NCBI RefSeq assembly: GCF_008831285.2
Contig: NC_045151.1
Location: forward strand, 2,847,544 to 2,911,543
Reading direction: 5' to 3'
DNA from: Nymphaea colorata
Lineage: Eukaryota > Streptophyta > Magnoliopsida > Nymphaeales > Nymphaeaceae
DNA: 64,000 nt
In this document: positions 24,101 through 35,828 of the stretch, in pieces
Layout: every line of letters starts with the position of its first letter
How positions within the stretch are numbered: position 1 is the first letter of the stretch
Notes under the pieces: generated by a model
Databases searched by the model: none
What the model was told of the DNA's origin: nothing
The model's input: the letters and a program-made list of their open reading frames with translations, nothing else
Translations under genes and position numbers: made by a program

Positions 24101-24400
24101 CACTAAGATTGAGAGAAAGAAAGCAAAAAAAAGGGATAAGAGAGAAAAATAATGGAAGAGAGAGTGACAAAAAGAGAGAGAGAGAGAAATAGATGGATTG
24201 AAATTATGAGCAACAAATGAAGATCAAAAGAGAGGAAAAATAAAAAGAGAAAGAGAGATATAGGGATAGATAGAAAGAGAAAGAGATATTTAAAGAGAAA
24301 GAGGACTTAAAGAGAGAGAGAGATTTAAAAGAGAGAAAAATAAGGAGAGCGACTTGGAAGAGAAAGAGTCAGAGAGAGAGAGATTTAGGCCCTGTTTGGA
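24100..24400. repeat. purine-rich (GA)n low-complexity tract
   Basis: About 300 bp of nearly uninterrupted GAGAGA/AAAGAG on the plus strand. Such tracts can form altered DNA structures or bind GAGA-type factors in plants, but nothing here shows a role. The ORF through it is an artefact. Confidence 0.85.
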
Positions 24401-26100
24401 TGAAGGAAAAGCTAGGAAACGGGAAGGATTCACAATTAATCCTTTGTTTGTTTAATTAATTAGAAAGAAGAGAAATGAAAGAAAATTAAAAAGTTCATTT
24501 GGAAAAGGAAAGGGAGGAAAAGAATGTCCACTCACACACAAGAATGCTGACTGCTAACTTTCCTTTTCTTAAATGGACATTAGACGTCAGCATTTTACTT
24601 TTTTACAAGATTAATATTTCTTTATCTTCTCCTCCAATCAAATCTTTTGAAAAAAAAAAATCACGAGTCAAGACTATCCCCTTTAAATGCTTGTGATAAA
24701 TGTTACCATGACAAAAATGTTTAAGTAATAAAAGGGTACTCCCTGCAAGGGCAAAACATGAAACAGAGACAAAAAAAAAATTACGTTTGGTAAAAAGTAA
24801 AAAAAAAAAAAGGAAAAAGCATTTTGTGAAAAAACAAAAAGGCCACCCAACAGAGCCACGTGAGAGGCCTGGAAAAATCGACTACTGTTTAGACCCATAC
24901 CATTCGATGGCCGCCTTATTTTCATGCCTTCAATTTCAAACTTGCTTTTTAAGATTGCACAAGAATAATGCACAACCACCGGATTCAAACTTATTTTTCA
25001 ACTCCATTACCGTGCCCGCCACCGTTTGCGACCCACAGGAATAATGCACAACCACCGTTTGAGGATGAGCTGCCTCATTGCCCGTTTGGTTATGCATCTT
25101 GTTCTATTTGATTTTGTTTGTTTTATCAATAAAAAGTCAAGTAAAAAAGATATTTAAAAATTTTAATTAAAAAAACTAATAAATACAAACTACAATTATC
25201 TAAGTTCAGTAGTCAAAAATGCAAGAAAAGATCATGAACTTGGTCATGAATTCATGGGCAATTCCTGGATTTCCCCAACCCCTAAAGTTGTCAATTAGTT
25301 TTTGAAGTTTTGTAGGTTATACATATACATATAATTGTCAACTGGTTCCCAGATGCCAGCTTCCATAATAAAGAATTACCACGGTCCTTGAGGGGGTGTT
25401 TGACGACCTTGAATTTTGCTTTTAGAATCAAACTACTAGATGCATATTTCCACCTTAAATTAGAATTAGAATGAAAATGTCAATCTAGTTTCTCTTTGTG
25501 TTTGATAGTTTGGAATTTTGATTCAGGAACTGAAAATATCCCGTTTGATAAAAAATGAATTAAAAATTCAACAATTGATGAATTAAAACCTTCATATTGT
25601 GTGTTTCAAAGAGAAATGAAAAAATTCTGAAATTCTTGAATCATAAGTCCAACCTTCTATGCTAGAATCACAATTGTGGAACTTTTGATTCAAGAATGAG
25701 TTTATAATTTTGGAACCAAAATTCTTGGTTTGATACCACAAAATTCTCAATTCCTCAAAAATATGAATTTTAATTCTAAAATTCCACAATTCCAGCATGA
25801 TCAAACCAGGGGCGGAGCCAGGAATTTTTAATGGCAAGCGCTGAACTATAGTTTTAAACTATAATTTTTGAAGTGAAGTTTTTAAACTTTAAAAAAAAAA
25901 GAGAGAGACGGAGACCTCTTTAGTCATCAGCTTTGGCAGAAAACATTAAAAGCATTCTGGATTTTCCTATGTTCAGTACCCATCAGTTTACGTATTCAGA
26001 GTTCTTATATCTTTTTCTAACAATTGTCATCCTTTCTTGTTGTGTAACCCTCATTCCGCCTATTTTGTTCCCCTTTTTTAGTGTACTTGCCATTTCAACT
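24401..26100. other. intergenic with probable MITE debris
   Basis: AGGCCCTGTTTGGATG (about 24389) and GGGGGTGTTTGACGACC (about 25389), opposed by GATCAAACCAGGGG (about 25800), resemble ends of plant MITEs of the GTTTGG type. No clean inverted-repeat pair with a target duplication could be closed. GCCACGTGAGAGG near 24855 repeats the G-box-like word seen upstream of the P450s. Confidence 0.35.
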
Positions 26101-26114
26101 TCCTCTAATTAACG

Positions 26115-26567
26115 AGGGATGTCAACGACTGTATCTTCTGGTTCAAATCAGACTTCAATACAAACAAGGAAAAGTCGTATATGAATCTGAATCCGAAATC
26201 TGATTTCACAATCGAATCCGATGTGGATCCAATTTTTACTTTCATATTCGAATTCGAATCAAAAGTTTGAACCAAATTTGGCCGGTTTTCAAAATATAAG
26301 AGCACTAGATATAAGAATTTTTTTTAAAGATCAATCCGATCCAAATCTATATCTGATATGATCAGACATTTATGTGTATGTGAATCCAATTGGCTAGTTA
26401 TATATATCTGAATCTGAACCCTAACCCAATTGGATGTCATTTCTTCAATGCAAATCTGATCTAATTTCTTAATCGAATAACAATTTTTTTTTTTTTTTTT
26501 CATATCCAATCTTTTCAGAATGGTTCGGTTGGATATCTGATCTAAATCAGATATATTGAGATCCCTT
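26115..26567. mobile_element. candidate non-autonomous hAT relative
   Basis: The left end AGGGATGTCAACGACTG and the right end, read inward, AGGGATCTCAATATATC resemble the TIR of the large hAT at 28779 (TAGGGATGTCAACGGATCGG). The body carries many AATCCGA/ATCTGAT words, as in that element's subterminal zones. No target duplication could be matched, so boundaries are tentative. Confidence 0.4.
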
Positions 26568-26879
26568 TCTCTAATCCCATGTCACCTCATACTTTGTGAA
26601 AGCCAGACTTGCTAAGTTGACCCCCTTGGCCGTTTTACCATTTCAACCTTCACCTTTAGAAAAACCTAGAAATCTATCCATCAACAGTAATTCAAACTCA
26701 ATTAGCACAATCTTGGATTCATCTTATGTAGAAAAGGCTTATTTCCAGCTCACCAATGCTCAACCCGCCAAAATTAGCCACAGGAAATTCAAAGAATCTA
26801 GTTCTTCCCAAAACATGCTAGCTTGAATTCCTTGGTGGATTCAAGGTTGCAACACATGCCTCTCGAGACAATAGTCATC

Positions 26880-28000
26880 CTTGCATGTGCATTCAATAAC
26901 TATATTATATTTTGGATATTACGTCTAGAACTCTGGATCTCATATATTAGGATTACCACTTCAGACCTTATAAGATTAGATCAAATTTGGATTTAGATTT
27001 CAGATTTCCATGTTATTTGGATCAAAAACTTAGATGCTACTAGTTTGGACTTTAGAATTGAAACTAGATCTCAACCTTAGTTGACCTCTTACATCCAAAA
27101 CCTCCAATTTCAAACCCTCAGATTTAGATCTCCGAATTGGATCATAAAGTACTGATTTCTATAGTTCCTAAATCTGATCTTCAATTTAGATTTGGATCAA
27201 GATATTTTGGACTTCAGACCATACATCTATTTAGGTCCAAGTCCCAAAACCTTAGAATCTATATATCAACTTTGTTTGAAACTAGTTTGGATTCATCCAT
27301 ATTACATCCAGGCTAATTCATTGCATAGATTGATGATGATACTAATCGTGAACTCTATACCTATATTCCAAATATACTTTCTTTCAATTCATGTACTCTA
27401 ATTTCTAATGATCCACTTAAACCTTCCAATATATCATTTTTTCAAATTCGGTGCACGTTAAGAATTAGATGACAATCATAATTTATAATGTAGGATATTT
27501 AGTCTAGTCCATGATCTAATTAGTCTTGGTAAAGGTGCCAAAACTATTAGATCTCGTACCGACTGGTCGGGTTCTATCTCTTATAATTTCTTGCAAGAGG
27601 TAAAGAGGAAAGTATATCTTTAACTTTTTCCGTATAAATGGTCGTATGTAAGATGGTGAAATTTTGCATGTAAACAAACCCATAGTGCAACCACTCACTG
27701 TAATCAATCTCTTCTAACATCTACAAGACATCCGATTTGACTGATTGTATACAACTCTACATCCTTTTCCAACATCAAAAGATAAGGAATCAAGGCACAA
27801 CCAACTATTTCCTAGCTTGAAAAGATTGCTCAGATGAACCAATGTGCATGGATTCATTGGAACACATTAATCTATAAAGAACAAACACTATATTGGTCTA
27901 AAACAGCAAACGGAAAGAATACATATTCTACTATGTAGTAGCCTTGCATGAACATGGAACACAATGTTCAAAATGACTTTGAAGTAGCACCTTTGGCATG
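26880..28000. mobile_element. third copy of the LTR-like repeat family
   Basis: Collinear with about 6840-7600 and, from about 27330, with 63505-64000. Markers are CCAAATATACTTTCTTTCAA, GATCCACTTAAA, and CTCGTACCGACTGGTCGGGT followed by TCTATCTCTTATAA. It lies immediately before the split old LTR at 28009. Confidence 0.5.
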
Positions 28001-28008
28001 ATATTTGT

Positions 28009-28778
28009 ACTAAAACACCTATCTAACCCTTGATCCGACCCTTGGGCATAGATCTGAGCGTGTTTGTGATCGAGCAAACCCAATGTGGGTCTAAAATGTG
28101 CTCGGAACCTCCCAAATTGAAACTGGACTCATTCATAAATGATCATTTTACCTCTCAAAATATGCATTTTATGTTCTTTTTTTTTTTAAAAAAATTGCAG
28201 GACCCCATGGGAGGCCAAAACTGCCCTCATTGACCCAAATGGGCCAATAAGGGGGCATTTCACCCCCTTTCAAGCAGCCTGGTGCTGCCAGGTAACCTAG
28301 CCGGCCAACGCACGACCAGGTTGTGCGGTGGCGAAGGCCCATGGCGGCGCTAGACTCCAACCTGACATGGCCGCACGAGGTGCTGTTGCGCTTGCCACGT
28401 AGTGCACGTGGCTAGCCCGGCAAACACCTCCAAATGGGTGTTTGTAGGGTTAAGGGCCCATCTCCTTTGGTCAAGCCATATTAAAAAAAACGAAAATAAT
28501 AAAAAATAGTTGGATTTCACATGAAAATCTTGTTAAAGTAAAAAAAAAAAAAATCAGTTTTTGAGTTTTGGCTTCAAACCTCTCTATAAATACCTCCAAA
28601 AATGTCCAAAAAATCTTCTCTCTTGAATATGAGCTAACCCTTGAAAAACTTTTAGAGTTTTTCTATTTGAGATTTTAGAAGTTTTTCCTTAGCTCTCTCC
28701 ACTCTCTTTTTCTCGTTACTCCTTTTTCAACCTGGAACAAGCTTTTTCTTCAACTATCATTCTTGAAGGAGGTACAAA
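28009..28778 (+). mobile_element. left part of an old LTR split by the hAT insertion
   Basis: Collinear with 13125-13900 of the old LTR: CTAACCCTTGATC, CGAGCAAACCCAAT, the GC-rich stretch with GGGTGTTTGTAGGG, and CTCTCTATAAATACCTCC as a TATA box near 28580. It stops at GGTACAAA (28771-28778), the target duplication of the hAT, and resumes at 59354. Confidence 0.7.
28771..28778. repeat. left target-site duplication of the hAT element
   Basis: GGTACAAA directly before TAGGGATG. The identical 8 bases follow the right end at 59346-59353. Eight-bp duplications are the hallmark of hAT transposons. Confidence 0.9.
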
Positions 28779-29115
28779 TAGGGATGTCAACGGATCGGAT
28801 ATCCGATCCTCCGATCCGAATCGCTTGTAAAAAATCGGATATGGTTAGTAATTTGACATCCGATTGAGAAATCGGATCGGATTCGGATTTAAGAAGTAAC
28901 ATCCGATCGGATACGGATTCAGTTTTAAGTAAATATCCGATCCGATATTGAACCATCTTATCCGATCGGATACGGATTCAGTTTTAAGTAAATATCTGAT
29001 CGGATACTTAACCATCTTAACAAGTATATCCGAATCCGAATTACAGCTTGATATCCGAATCCGAACCGTGATATATCCGAATCCAAGTGAAGTGCTGACA
29101 TCCGAATCTAAGATT
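28779..29115. promoter_or_regulatory. left TIR and subterminal transposase-binding-type repeats
   Basis: After the 22-bp TIR, the words ATCCGAT, ATCGGAT and GATTCGGAT and their complements recur more than a dozen times in both orientations. In known hAT systems such as Ac, clustered subterminal motifs are the transposase binding sites; TCGGAT is the natural candidate motif here. Confidence 0.6.
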
Positions 29116-31170
29116 GTGTTGGTGACCCCATGTTTTGAAGTAGAGACCTATGAATGGTTAGCCAAAAAGTCTAACCAAGCGCACCAACTTAAAGTTATGA
29201 TATAAATATAATATAAACTTTATATGAGGTATAATCTGATTAATAGTGATTGTTTTTATGAAGTTGCATATAACGATATAAACTATTTATACCATTTAAC
29301 TTAAACTATTTAAAACTATATCATATAAAACTAATAAAATAATAATTAATATTAAATTTAATTAAATGTTTTTCTGTAAACAAGCAAACTATTATAGTTA
29401 AGGCATCAACTAAACAGGATATCTTAAATAATGTATTTATTTTGTATAATCATATAATATGTCCAAAAGTCTTAGATATTTCATATATAACACATAATTC
29501 ACAAATTTGAAAACAAAAGCCTTTAACTATTAAGAAAACAACACATTGTTTGATTTAATAAACTATCTTACATATCATTGGAGTAATTATAAAATTTTAT
29601 GTAAAGAATAATTATAGTAATAAAGCTAAGAGGATTAATAAATTATTTTATATTATTAAACACTCTTTTTACGGGTGTAACACAAATTATTTTAATTAAC
29701 TCAATAAAATGAGAAAAAAGAGAAGTTAAATAATATTTTTTAATGATAAATAATATGGGTGTCACGATTTAATAATTGACAATAAGTGATCAACTGATCA
29801 TCATGAAATAATAGTTTACTCAATTTAAAATATGTTATTCGTTACAAATAAACCAATTAATGTTCAATGTTCACAATTTTGATAACGAAAGCATGAAAGC
29901 TTCTTAATCGTGTATTTTAGCAGGAAATCTTAAATAATATATTTATTTAATTAAAAATAATAAAAAAACTTCAATCAAAAAATTCAAAAAAATGAGAATT
30001 TTTAAAATATGAAAAAGACATTTTTTAAAGCTATAAATTTTAATAGACTATTATGTCAAATTGGTTTCAAGTATAGCTATATTATATATTTATGAAAGTA
30101 AAGGTGTCAAGAAAAACTATTGGCATGTATGTCACTTATGAAAAAAAAGTTGATAGCAAACAAACTGCTAAACTGCTAAACTCATAAAATAAAAAAAGTT
30201 GATAGAAAATCTTAAACGCATAATCGCAAATAAATATATTTAATATAAAAAATATGCTATACTCATAAAAAAATTATTTATCAAATAAATTCTTATCCAA
30301 AAGTCGTAGGTGTTTGATATATAATACATAATTCACAAATTTGAAAACAAAAACTTTAACTAGTAGCAAAATAACAAATTGTTCGATTTAATAAATTATC
30401 TGATATATCAAATAATAGCTTTTTTATATACTATATACTTAGAAGTTGTTTTGTTGCCAGAGTCAAACTATAGTTTTAAAATTTAAAATGAAGACAAAAC
30501 ATAATTTTTAAAATTTTTTTTAGCACTGAGTCACCCGAACTCTTTTATTTTAATGTCGCACCCACGTCACATCAAGTCAGGTGTGCACCGAACATGGGTG
30601 CGACTCCGACTTACACCCGAGTCCAGTTAGAATGTCATATTATTAAATTATTTATATAATATATGTTCTGAAATTTTCAACTTTCTTTAGGTTGGACGAA
30701 ATTAAAAAACCATAGTTTTTTAAATTACTTATATTACAATTTTCAACTATCTATAGGTTGGACGAAATTAAAAAACCATAGTTTTTCCTTGAAGTTCAAT
30801 TTAAGTTGATCAAATTTAAAATGAAAATAAAGCTTCCCGCCCATTTTGTTTGCTTGTAAAAGCAATCGTTTTTATTGGTTGTTAAATGAACGTTATTGAA
30901 GATGATTGGTGGGTGTCCTTTCTTCTTTCCTACGGCTCAAAGGAAAAACAAAAAAGGAAACAAGAAAAGGAAACAAAAAAAAGAAGAAGAATTGCTTGAC
31001 GTTCTTGACGTTCTTCCTTCCCTGCACCGTTCCTCCCTGCACCAAAGATTCGAAGAATAACCCTTGCCATTCTTCCCCTCTTTTCTTCTCCTCTAATACC
31101 CTTTTTTCCCTAAAATATCTTGATCGCATAATCTGCCTTTTTTGGTCATTCGTTCTGTAGTCAATTTTTT
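29116..31170. other. AT-rich interior of the hAT, no gene recognised
   Basis: Very AT-rich, with stops in all frames. About 30490-30620 is locally GC-richer (CGCACCCACGTCACATCAAG, GTGCACCGAACATGGGTGCG). A direct repeat of about 60 bp (ATTTTCAACT, TAGGTTGGACGAAATTAAAA) occurs at about 30675 and 30737. The purine/pyrimidine-rich frames at 30893-31198 are low complexity. Confidence 0.5.
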
Positions 31171-31179
31171 GCTCTACTG

Positions 31180-31325
31180 CCAACAAAAGATTATTCACTA
31201 TGATTTGAACCCTGGAAATGTTCTTTTTGATGAGGTCGGTATTGAAAAGTGACTGATTTTGGTCTAAGCAAGGTAGTGGATGATGATGTGGGATCCCAAT
31301 GGATGGAACTTAGATCCCAATGGAT
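31180..31325 (+). pseudogene. captured TOUSLED-type kinase fragment (a)
   Basis: The plus strand reads QKIIHYDLNPGNVLFDEVGI and, after a one-base frame change at GAAAAGTGAC, KVTDFGLSKVVDDDVGSQ, then MEL. This is the catalytic loop (HYDLKPGN) and DFG segment of plant TOUSLED-like Ser/Thr kinases, nuclear kinases linked to chromatin replication. The catalytic-loop Lys is Asn, the frame is broken, and only about 50 codons are present. No other kinase parts adjoin. It lies inside the hAT, so it is most simply host sequence captured by the transposon. Identification is from memory of the family motif. Confidence 0.65.
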
Positions 31326-31489
31326 GCAAACTTGCTTATGAGTTATGAGCCTGCATTATATCGTCTCAAATGAATTTATACACAATCCTTTTCAAAATAG
31401 TTTAGTGACCGATGATAGATATAAAGTTAATAATACACGACAGTGAGGGCCTCTGAGTTGGAGCAGCAGAAAAGGGAGAGAGGAGAAGG

Positions 31490-31494
31490 GGACA
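31490..31494. repeat. left target duplication of the Ogre element
   Basis: GGACA immediately before the LTR start TGTAATC; GGACC follows the outer 3' LTR at 54947-54951. Four of five bases match, consistent with a 5-bp Ty3/gypsy target duplication with one later change. Confidence 0.65.
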
Positions 31495-31689
31495 TGTAAT
31501 CACCCCAAATTTTTCTAAAGGACTATGATGTTTTATCCAAGTGCGAAATTCAAATTTAGGCACAAGATTTCCAAAATACTACTCTCAGATCCAAATTAAA
31601 TCCAAAATAGAACTCTCAGATCCAAATTAAATGCAAAATACTACTTTTAGATCCAAAACCCAAGTTCAATCCAAATCAATCATTTAAGA

Positions 31690-32165
31690 CTGATTTGCCC
31701 CTCCTTTTGACCATAAAACCTCCTTTAGAGGGTGATTTTAGTCTTTTTCAAACAAGACCGATTTGCCCCTCCTTTTGACCAAAAAACCTTCTTTTAGAGG
31801 GTGATTTTAGTTTTTTTCAAACAAGACCGATTTGCCCCTCCTTTTGACCAAAAAACCTTCTTTTAGAGGGTGATTTTAGTCTTTTTCAAACAAGACCGTT
31901 TTGCCCCTCCTTTTGACCAAAAAACCTTCTTTTAGAGGGTGATTTTAGTATTTTTTTTTAAACAAGACCGATTTGCCCCTCCTTTTGACCAAAAAACCTT
32001 CTTTTAGAGGGTGATTTTAGTCTTTTTGGTAAACAAGACCGATTTGCCTCTCCTTTTGACCAAAAAACCTTCTTTTAGAGGGTGATTTTAGTCTTTTTGG
32101 GTGGACAAGACTCATTTGCCCTTCTTTTTGGCCAAAAAATCTCTTTTGGAGGGTGATTTTAGTCT
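31690..32165 (+). repeat. LTR minisatellite, seven units
   Basis: Units of 57-65 bp built on GACCGATTTGCCCCTCCTTT, then GACCAAAAAACCTTC and TAGAGGGTGATTTTAGTC. Seven units here, six in the outer 3' LTR (about 51712-52125) and six in the truncated middle LTR (about 44325-44715). It lies just upstream of the TATA box, a position where repeats often act as enhancers in plant LTRs. Confidence 0.85.
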
Positions 32166-32213
32166 TTTTAAGTCAAAAAAATTCAAATTTTGGGTTTTGG
32201 CTCCAAAATCCTC

Positions 32214-32221
32214 TATAAATA
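32214..32221 (+). promoter_or_regulatory. LTR TATA box
   Basis: TATAAATA followed by a C-run, conserved at 44762-44769 and 52165-52172 and, in variant form, in both old LTRs. It is the likely core promoter of the retrotransposon RNA. Confidence 0.7.
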
Positions 32222-34996
32222 CCCCCCCATATCCCCCCTCTTGGGCAAGATTGGTCCTTGGGAGAAACTCTAGTGTATTCTCACTTGAAGACTTAGAGTT
32301 TCTCTTGAGCTCTCTCTCTCTCTCCCTCTTCCTCTTTTCATTTCCTTCTCCAACTTAGAGCAAGTACTTTTGGAGCTTCATTCAAAAGGGGATCTTCAAG
32401 TGAAGGTGTTCATCTTCCTTAAGTCATTTCCTATTAGAGGTATGTAATCTTCATCTCTCTCATTTCTCTCTTCTTTCTTTTCATTAATGTTCTTATTATT
32501 ATGTTATTTCTTTCTCTTAAACATAGTGTTGTTGTTATTTTCATTTTCTCTTCTCATCTTCATCTCCCTATGGCCAAAGGAGATAGCACTCAACCTCTTT
32601 TTAGAGACAAGAGGCTATGCTCAAATGCACCGGGAGCATGAGAAGATGAGATGATATCTTATTTTATGATTAAATCATGTTCTTTCAAGTATTCTTGTTG
32701 TTCTTGTTCTTTCTCTATATTAATATCTTATTGCTCCTTCTTCTCTTCAATAATATATTCTTGTTGTTGTTATTCTTTTCCTTAATGAATATATTTTTGT
32801 TGTTATTGTTATTTCATTTCTTCAATAGTCTTGTCCTTGTTATTTTTTTTTTTTTCTTTCTTCTTTCTTCTTCCTCTTCCCATGACCAAAGGAGATAGCC
32901 CTCAATCTCTTTTTAGAGACAAGAGGCTATGCTCAAGTGCATTGGGAGTGTGAAAAGATGAGAAGATCTTTCGTTTCATGATTGAATAATGTTTTCTCTT
33001 TTATTAAATATAACATTGTATCTCTTTCTATATTTTCTTCTCATCTTCATCTCCCCACGGCTAAAAAAGGTAGCTCTCAATCTCTTTTTAGAGACAAGAG
33101 ACTATACTCAAAGTGCACCGGGAGCATGGAAAGATGAGATGATCTTTCATTTTAATCATGTTCTTTCTTTTCATGAATACATTCTTATTGTTTTTTTTTT
33201 TTTTTTGTTTCCTCTTATTTTCCTCTCTTCCTCATTTCTCCATGGCCAAAAGAGATAGCTCTCAATCTCTATTTTAGAGTCAAGAGGCTATACTCAAGTG
33301 CACCGAGAACATGAGAAGATGAAGTGGTATATCAATTCATAGTTACATCATGTCTTCCCTCCTAATTGAACTTTGCTTTTTCCATCATTCTCTTTCTTTC
33401 TTTCATTCCTTGAATGTTATCTATAAATTATGCACGCATGATTGCTTGGTTCTTTACTTACATGTGAATGTATGGCGGGAATGAGAGTGTGGTTTGGGGA
33501 CTCTTTATTTTCATATTAATTTTTGAGGTTGGGACTTGTCCAACCCGGGATAAACCCTCACGAAAATGTACATATTAATATGCATTTTCATGACATTTTG
33601 CGCTAAATTCTTTCTTAATCATCACATTAGGAACCCTAACGAGTGCTTCGTTATGTTGCTTGTTTTCTTTCATACCCAACGGTGGAAGAAATATATCCCT
33701 TACAACAAACTAAATAATAACATTCTATACTTATATAAATCATATTTTCCAAAACATTTTCAAAAAGAACCTTCTAATATGGCCTTAGGGACTTAGCTTA
33801 GACTCTTGCATGAGTCCAAGCTCCCCTCTGGCCCACATTAAATTTGAAGTTGGTAATTTTAAGTTGTTCCTTGATTTTTTTTAATCTTATGAAGGTATGG
33901 ATGTATACACATGTTATATACATTTATGCCAACATGATGACCCCCATCTTTCTCTCTCTATACTTTCACTTTCTATTTTATAAATTTTCATATGTGCATG
34001 AATACGTATGTACATGTGTTCCATCTCCTCTCTTTCAAATATTTATTCATCTTTTCAAGACAAATATCTTCTCTTATAACATTTCTCATACCCATATATG
34101 CGTATGATATTTTTCTTTTCCTCTAAAATCTCTCTTTCTCTTCGAATCAATACATCTTTTTCTCTTTATATGTAATGATATGTACACAAGTATGCATGTC
34201 TTTCTCTATATCTCTCTCTTTCCTTTCATAAGAGTGTTTTATCTCTTGTATTCTTCTTAACATTCTCATCTCATAAACTTTCTATTTACCAACTTCAATA
34301 AGACCACAAATCAAGTAATGACCCAATATTGAAAACATGCTTGATGGTCTACAATCTCTATCCCTTTTCAAAAACTTTTCCTTCTTATATACAATAATTA
34401 TAATAACGAAATCTTAGATGTATGTTGTGGTAGGAATGACATTAGATGAATGTTGTGGTAGGAATGTTTTACATTTTTTTCAATCATATAGGGTAAATGC
34501 ATCCATGCATTCTCACCCACTTTATTTTATTTATGATCACAAGCACATCTCCAAAGGAACTTAAGCAAGAAGGGATGGAGCTCTAGCTAGGTGGTAACCG
34601 AATTAGAGCAAAATCTCAAACCTACTTAAAGTCTTAAGAGAACACTAAAGTGATTTCAAAATGTTTTCACAAGTTTTTCAAATGATATTTACTAGTTTCA
34701 CTTTTTCCTCAAAACATTTCACATTTTCAAGCAATTTTTCAAGAACCATTTCAAAAGTTTGAAACTCCAAACTTTCAATATTTTCTACACCGCATATAGA
34801 ATCAAAAAGATATTTAAGTTAAAACGAAATGCATCAATGATAAACATAGTCATTGGGTTGATTACCCCCGGTAAAGGCACCGGGAACGGTCGATCCTCGT
34901 ACCGACGGGCGAGTCCATTTCTTTCCTCTTTCAAAACAAAAACCTTATTTTTCTGGAGCACTCCAAAACCAATGAAAATTTTGGGATGCAAACAAA

Positions 34997-35014
34997 TGGC
35001 GACCGTGATGGGAC
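34997..35014 (+). other. Ogre primer binding site
   Basis: TGGCGACCGTGATGGGAC starts two bases after the LTR. It starts TGG, as needed to pair with the CCA end of a tRNA, and TGGCGAC matches the tRNA-Arg-type primer sites known from Ogre elements. The rest is less conserved, so the tRNA identity is tentative. Confidence 0.6.
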
Positions 35015-35828
35015 CCGTTATCGTTTGGCTATGATTATAATTGATGCATTTTCAATAATTTGAACATCTCATACATTGCCAATGATAAAGCATGTCCCCT
35101 CTTTTGGCCTCGACCCCATTGGCATTTCATTGTATTGTTTGGTGATTGTGATTGTGATTGTTTTCTTGCACATAAGACTAATTGAGAAGGATCAATCATG
35201 TTCACACATATCTATGATCATATACCACCTTTCTCAATTTAGGAGTTGTTTGAAAACCATGTTGTTTGAAAACCATGTTTGCTCTTCTATTTTAATCTTC
35301 AAACTTAGGCAACATTGCATTAGAGACAACTCATTTTATATGATTTCTTATATTTCAAAATTCCTCATACCTATTTGTCCCGGTCATCATGTTGCCGGGC
35401 TTGGTCTTTGGCGGTAGCACAAGACTAAGCCTTACAACTAGACCACACCTTGGGCGGGAACGCCCCCTCGTTAGTACCATGAGTGGTAATTTATGGTATA
35501 TCGACGAGTGATCAAGAAGAAGTTGATGAGCTATACCTTTAGTTGCCTAAGGAAGAATCTATGCTCGTACTAAGCCATTTGGGTAAGGTATATAAGCATA
35601 ACTTGATATCGGATTATCGTGATATAAAATTATCTCAATTAGGTTCCTATACCCAATTTTCTATAAAAAAAAAAAAAAAAAAAAAAATTCATGATAGATG
35701 TTTATGTGCGTGAAACCTTATGTGATGATTTGCAATCTCATTCCGCACATCTACCTCATATTGTCTTTGTCAACATAGTCAATGTTTTCCATTAATTCCA
35801 TCTTTATCTTTTAAAGTCATCATTCAAG
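35015..35828 (+). other. Ogre untranslated leader
   Basis: Sequence between the PBS and the first ORF, without a coding frame. It includes a poly-A run at about 35667-35687. Confidence 0.6.

Larger units (their letters stand above)
31495..34994 (+). repeat. Ogre 5' LTR
   Basis: It runs from TGTAATCACCCC to GATGCAAACA, where similarity to the 3' LTR stops exactly (the PBS follows here, host sequence there). It contains a 57-bp-type minisatellite (31690-32165), a TATAAATA box at 32214-32221, a pyrimidine-rich leader and four diverged copies of a block of about 105 bp (32545-33340). ORFs within are Phe/Leu low-complexity artefacts. Confidence 0.9.

Noticed and set aside
30893-31198. Lys-rich/Ser-rich ORFs on both strands just before the kinase fragment
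   Set aside because: Purine- and pyrimidine-rich low-complexity sequence without conserved motifs. It may be an old leader but is not supportable as a gene.
31690-32165. Regularly spaced repeats that could suggest a CRISPR-like array
   Set aside because: Units are contiguous without unique spacers, lie in an LTR, and the genome is a plant.
32677-33258. Phe/Leu-rich ORFs in the LTR leader (also 52628-53266) that look like membrane proteins
   Set aside because: They come from T-rich low-complexity repeats in the LTR and are not conserved as proteins.
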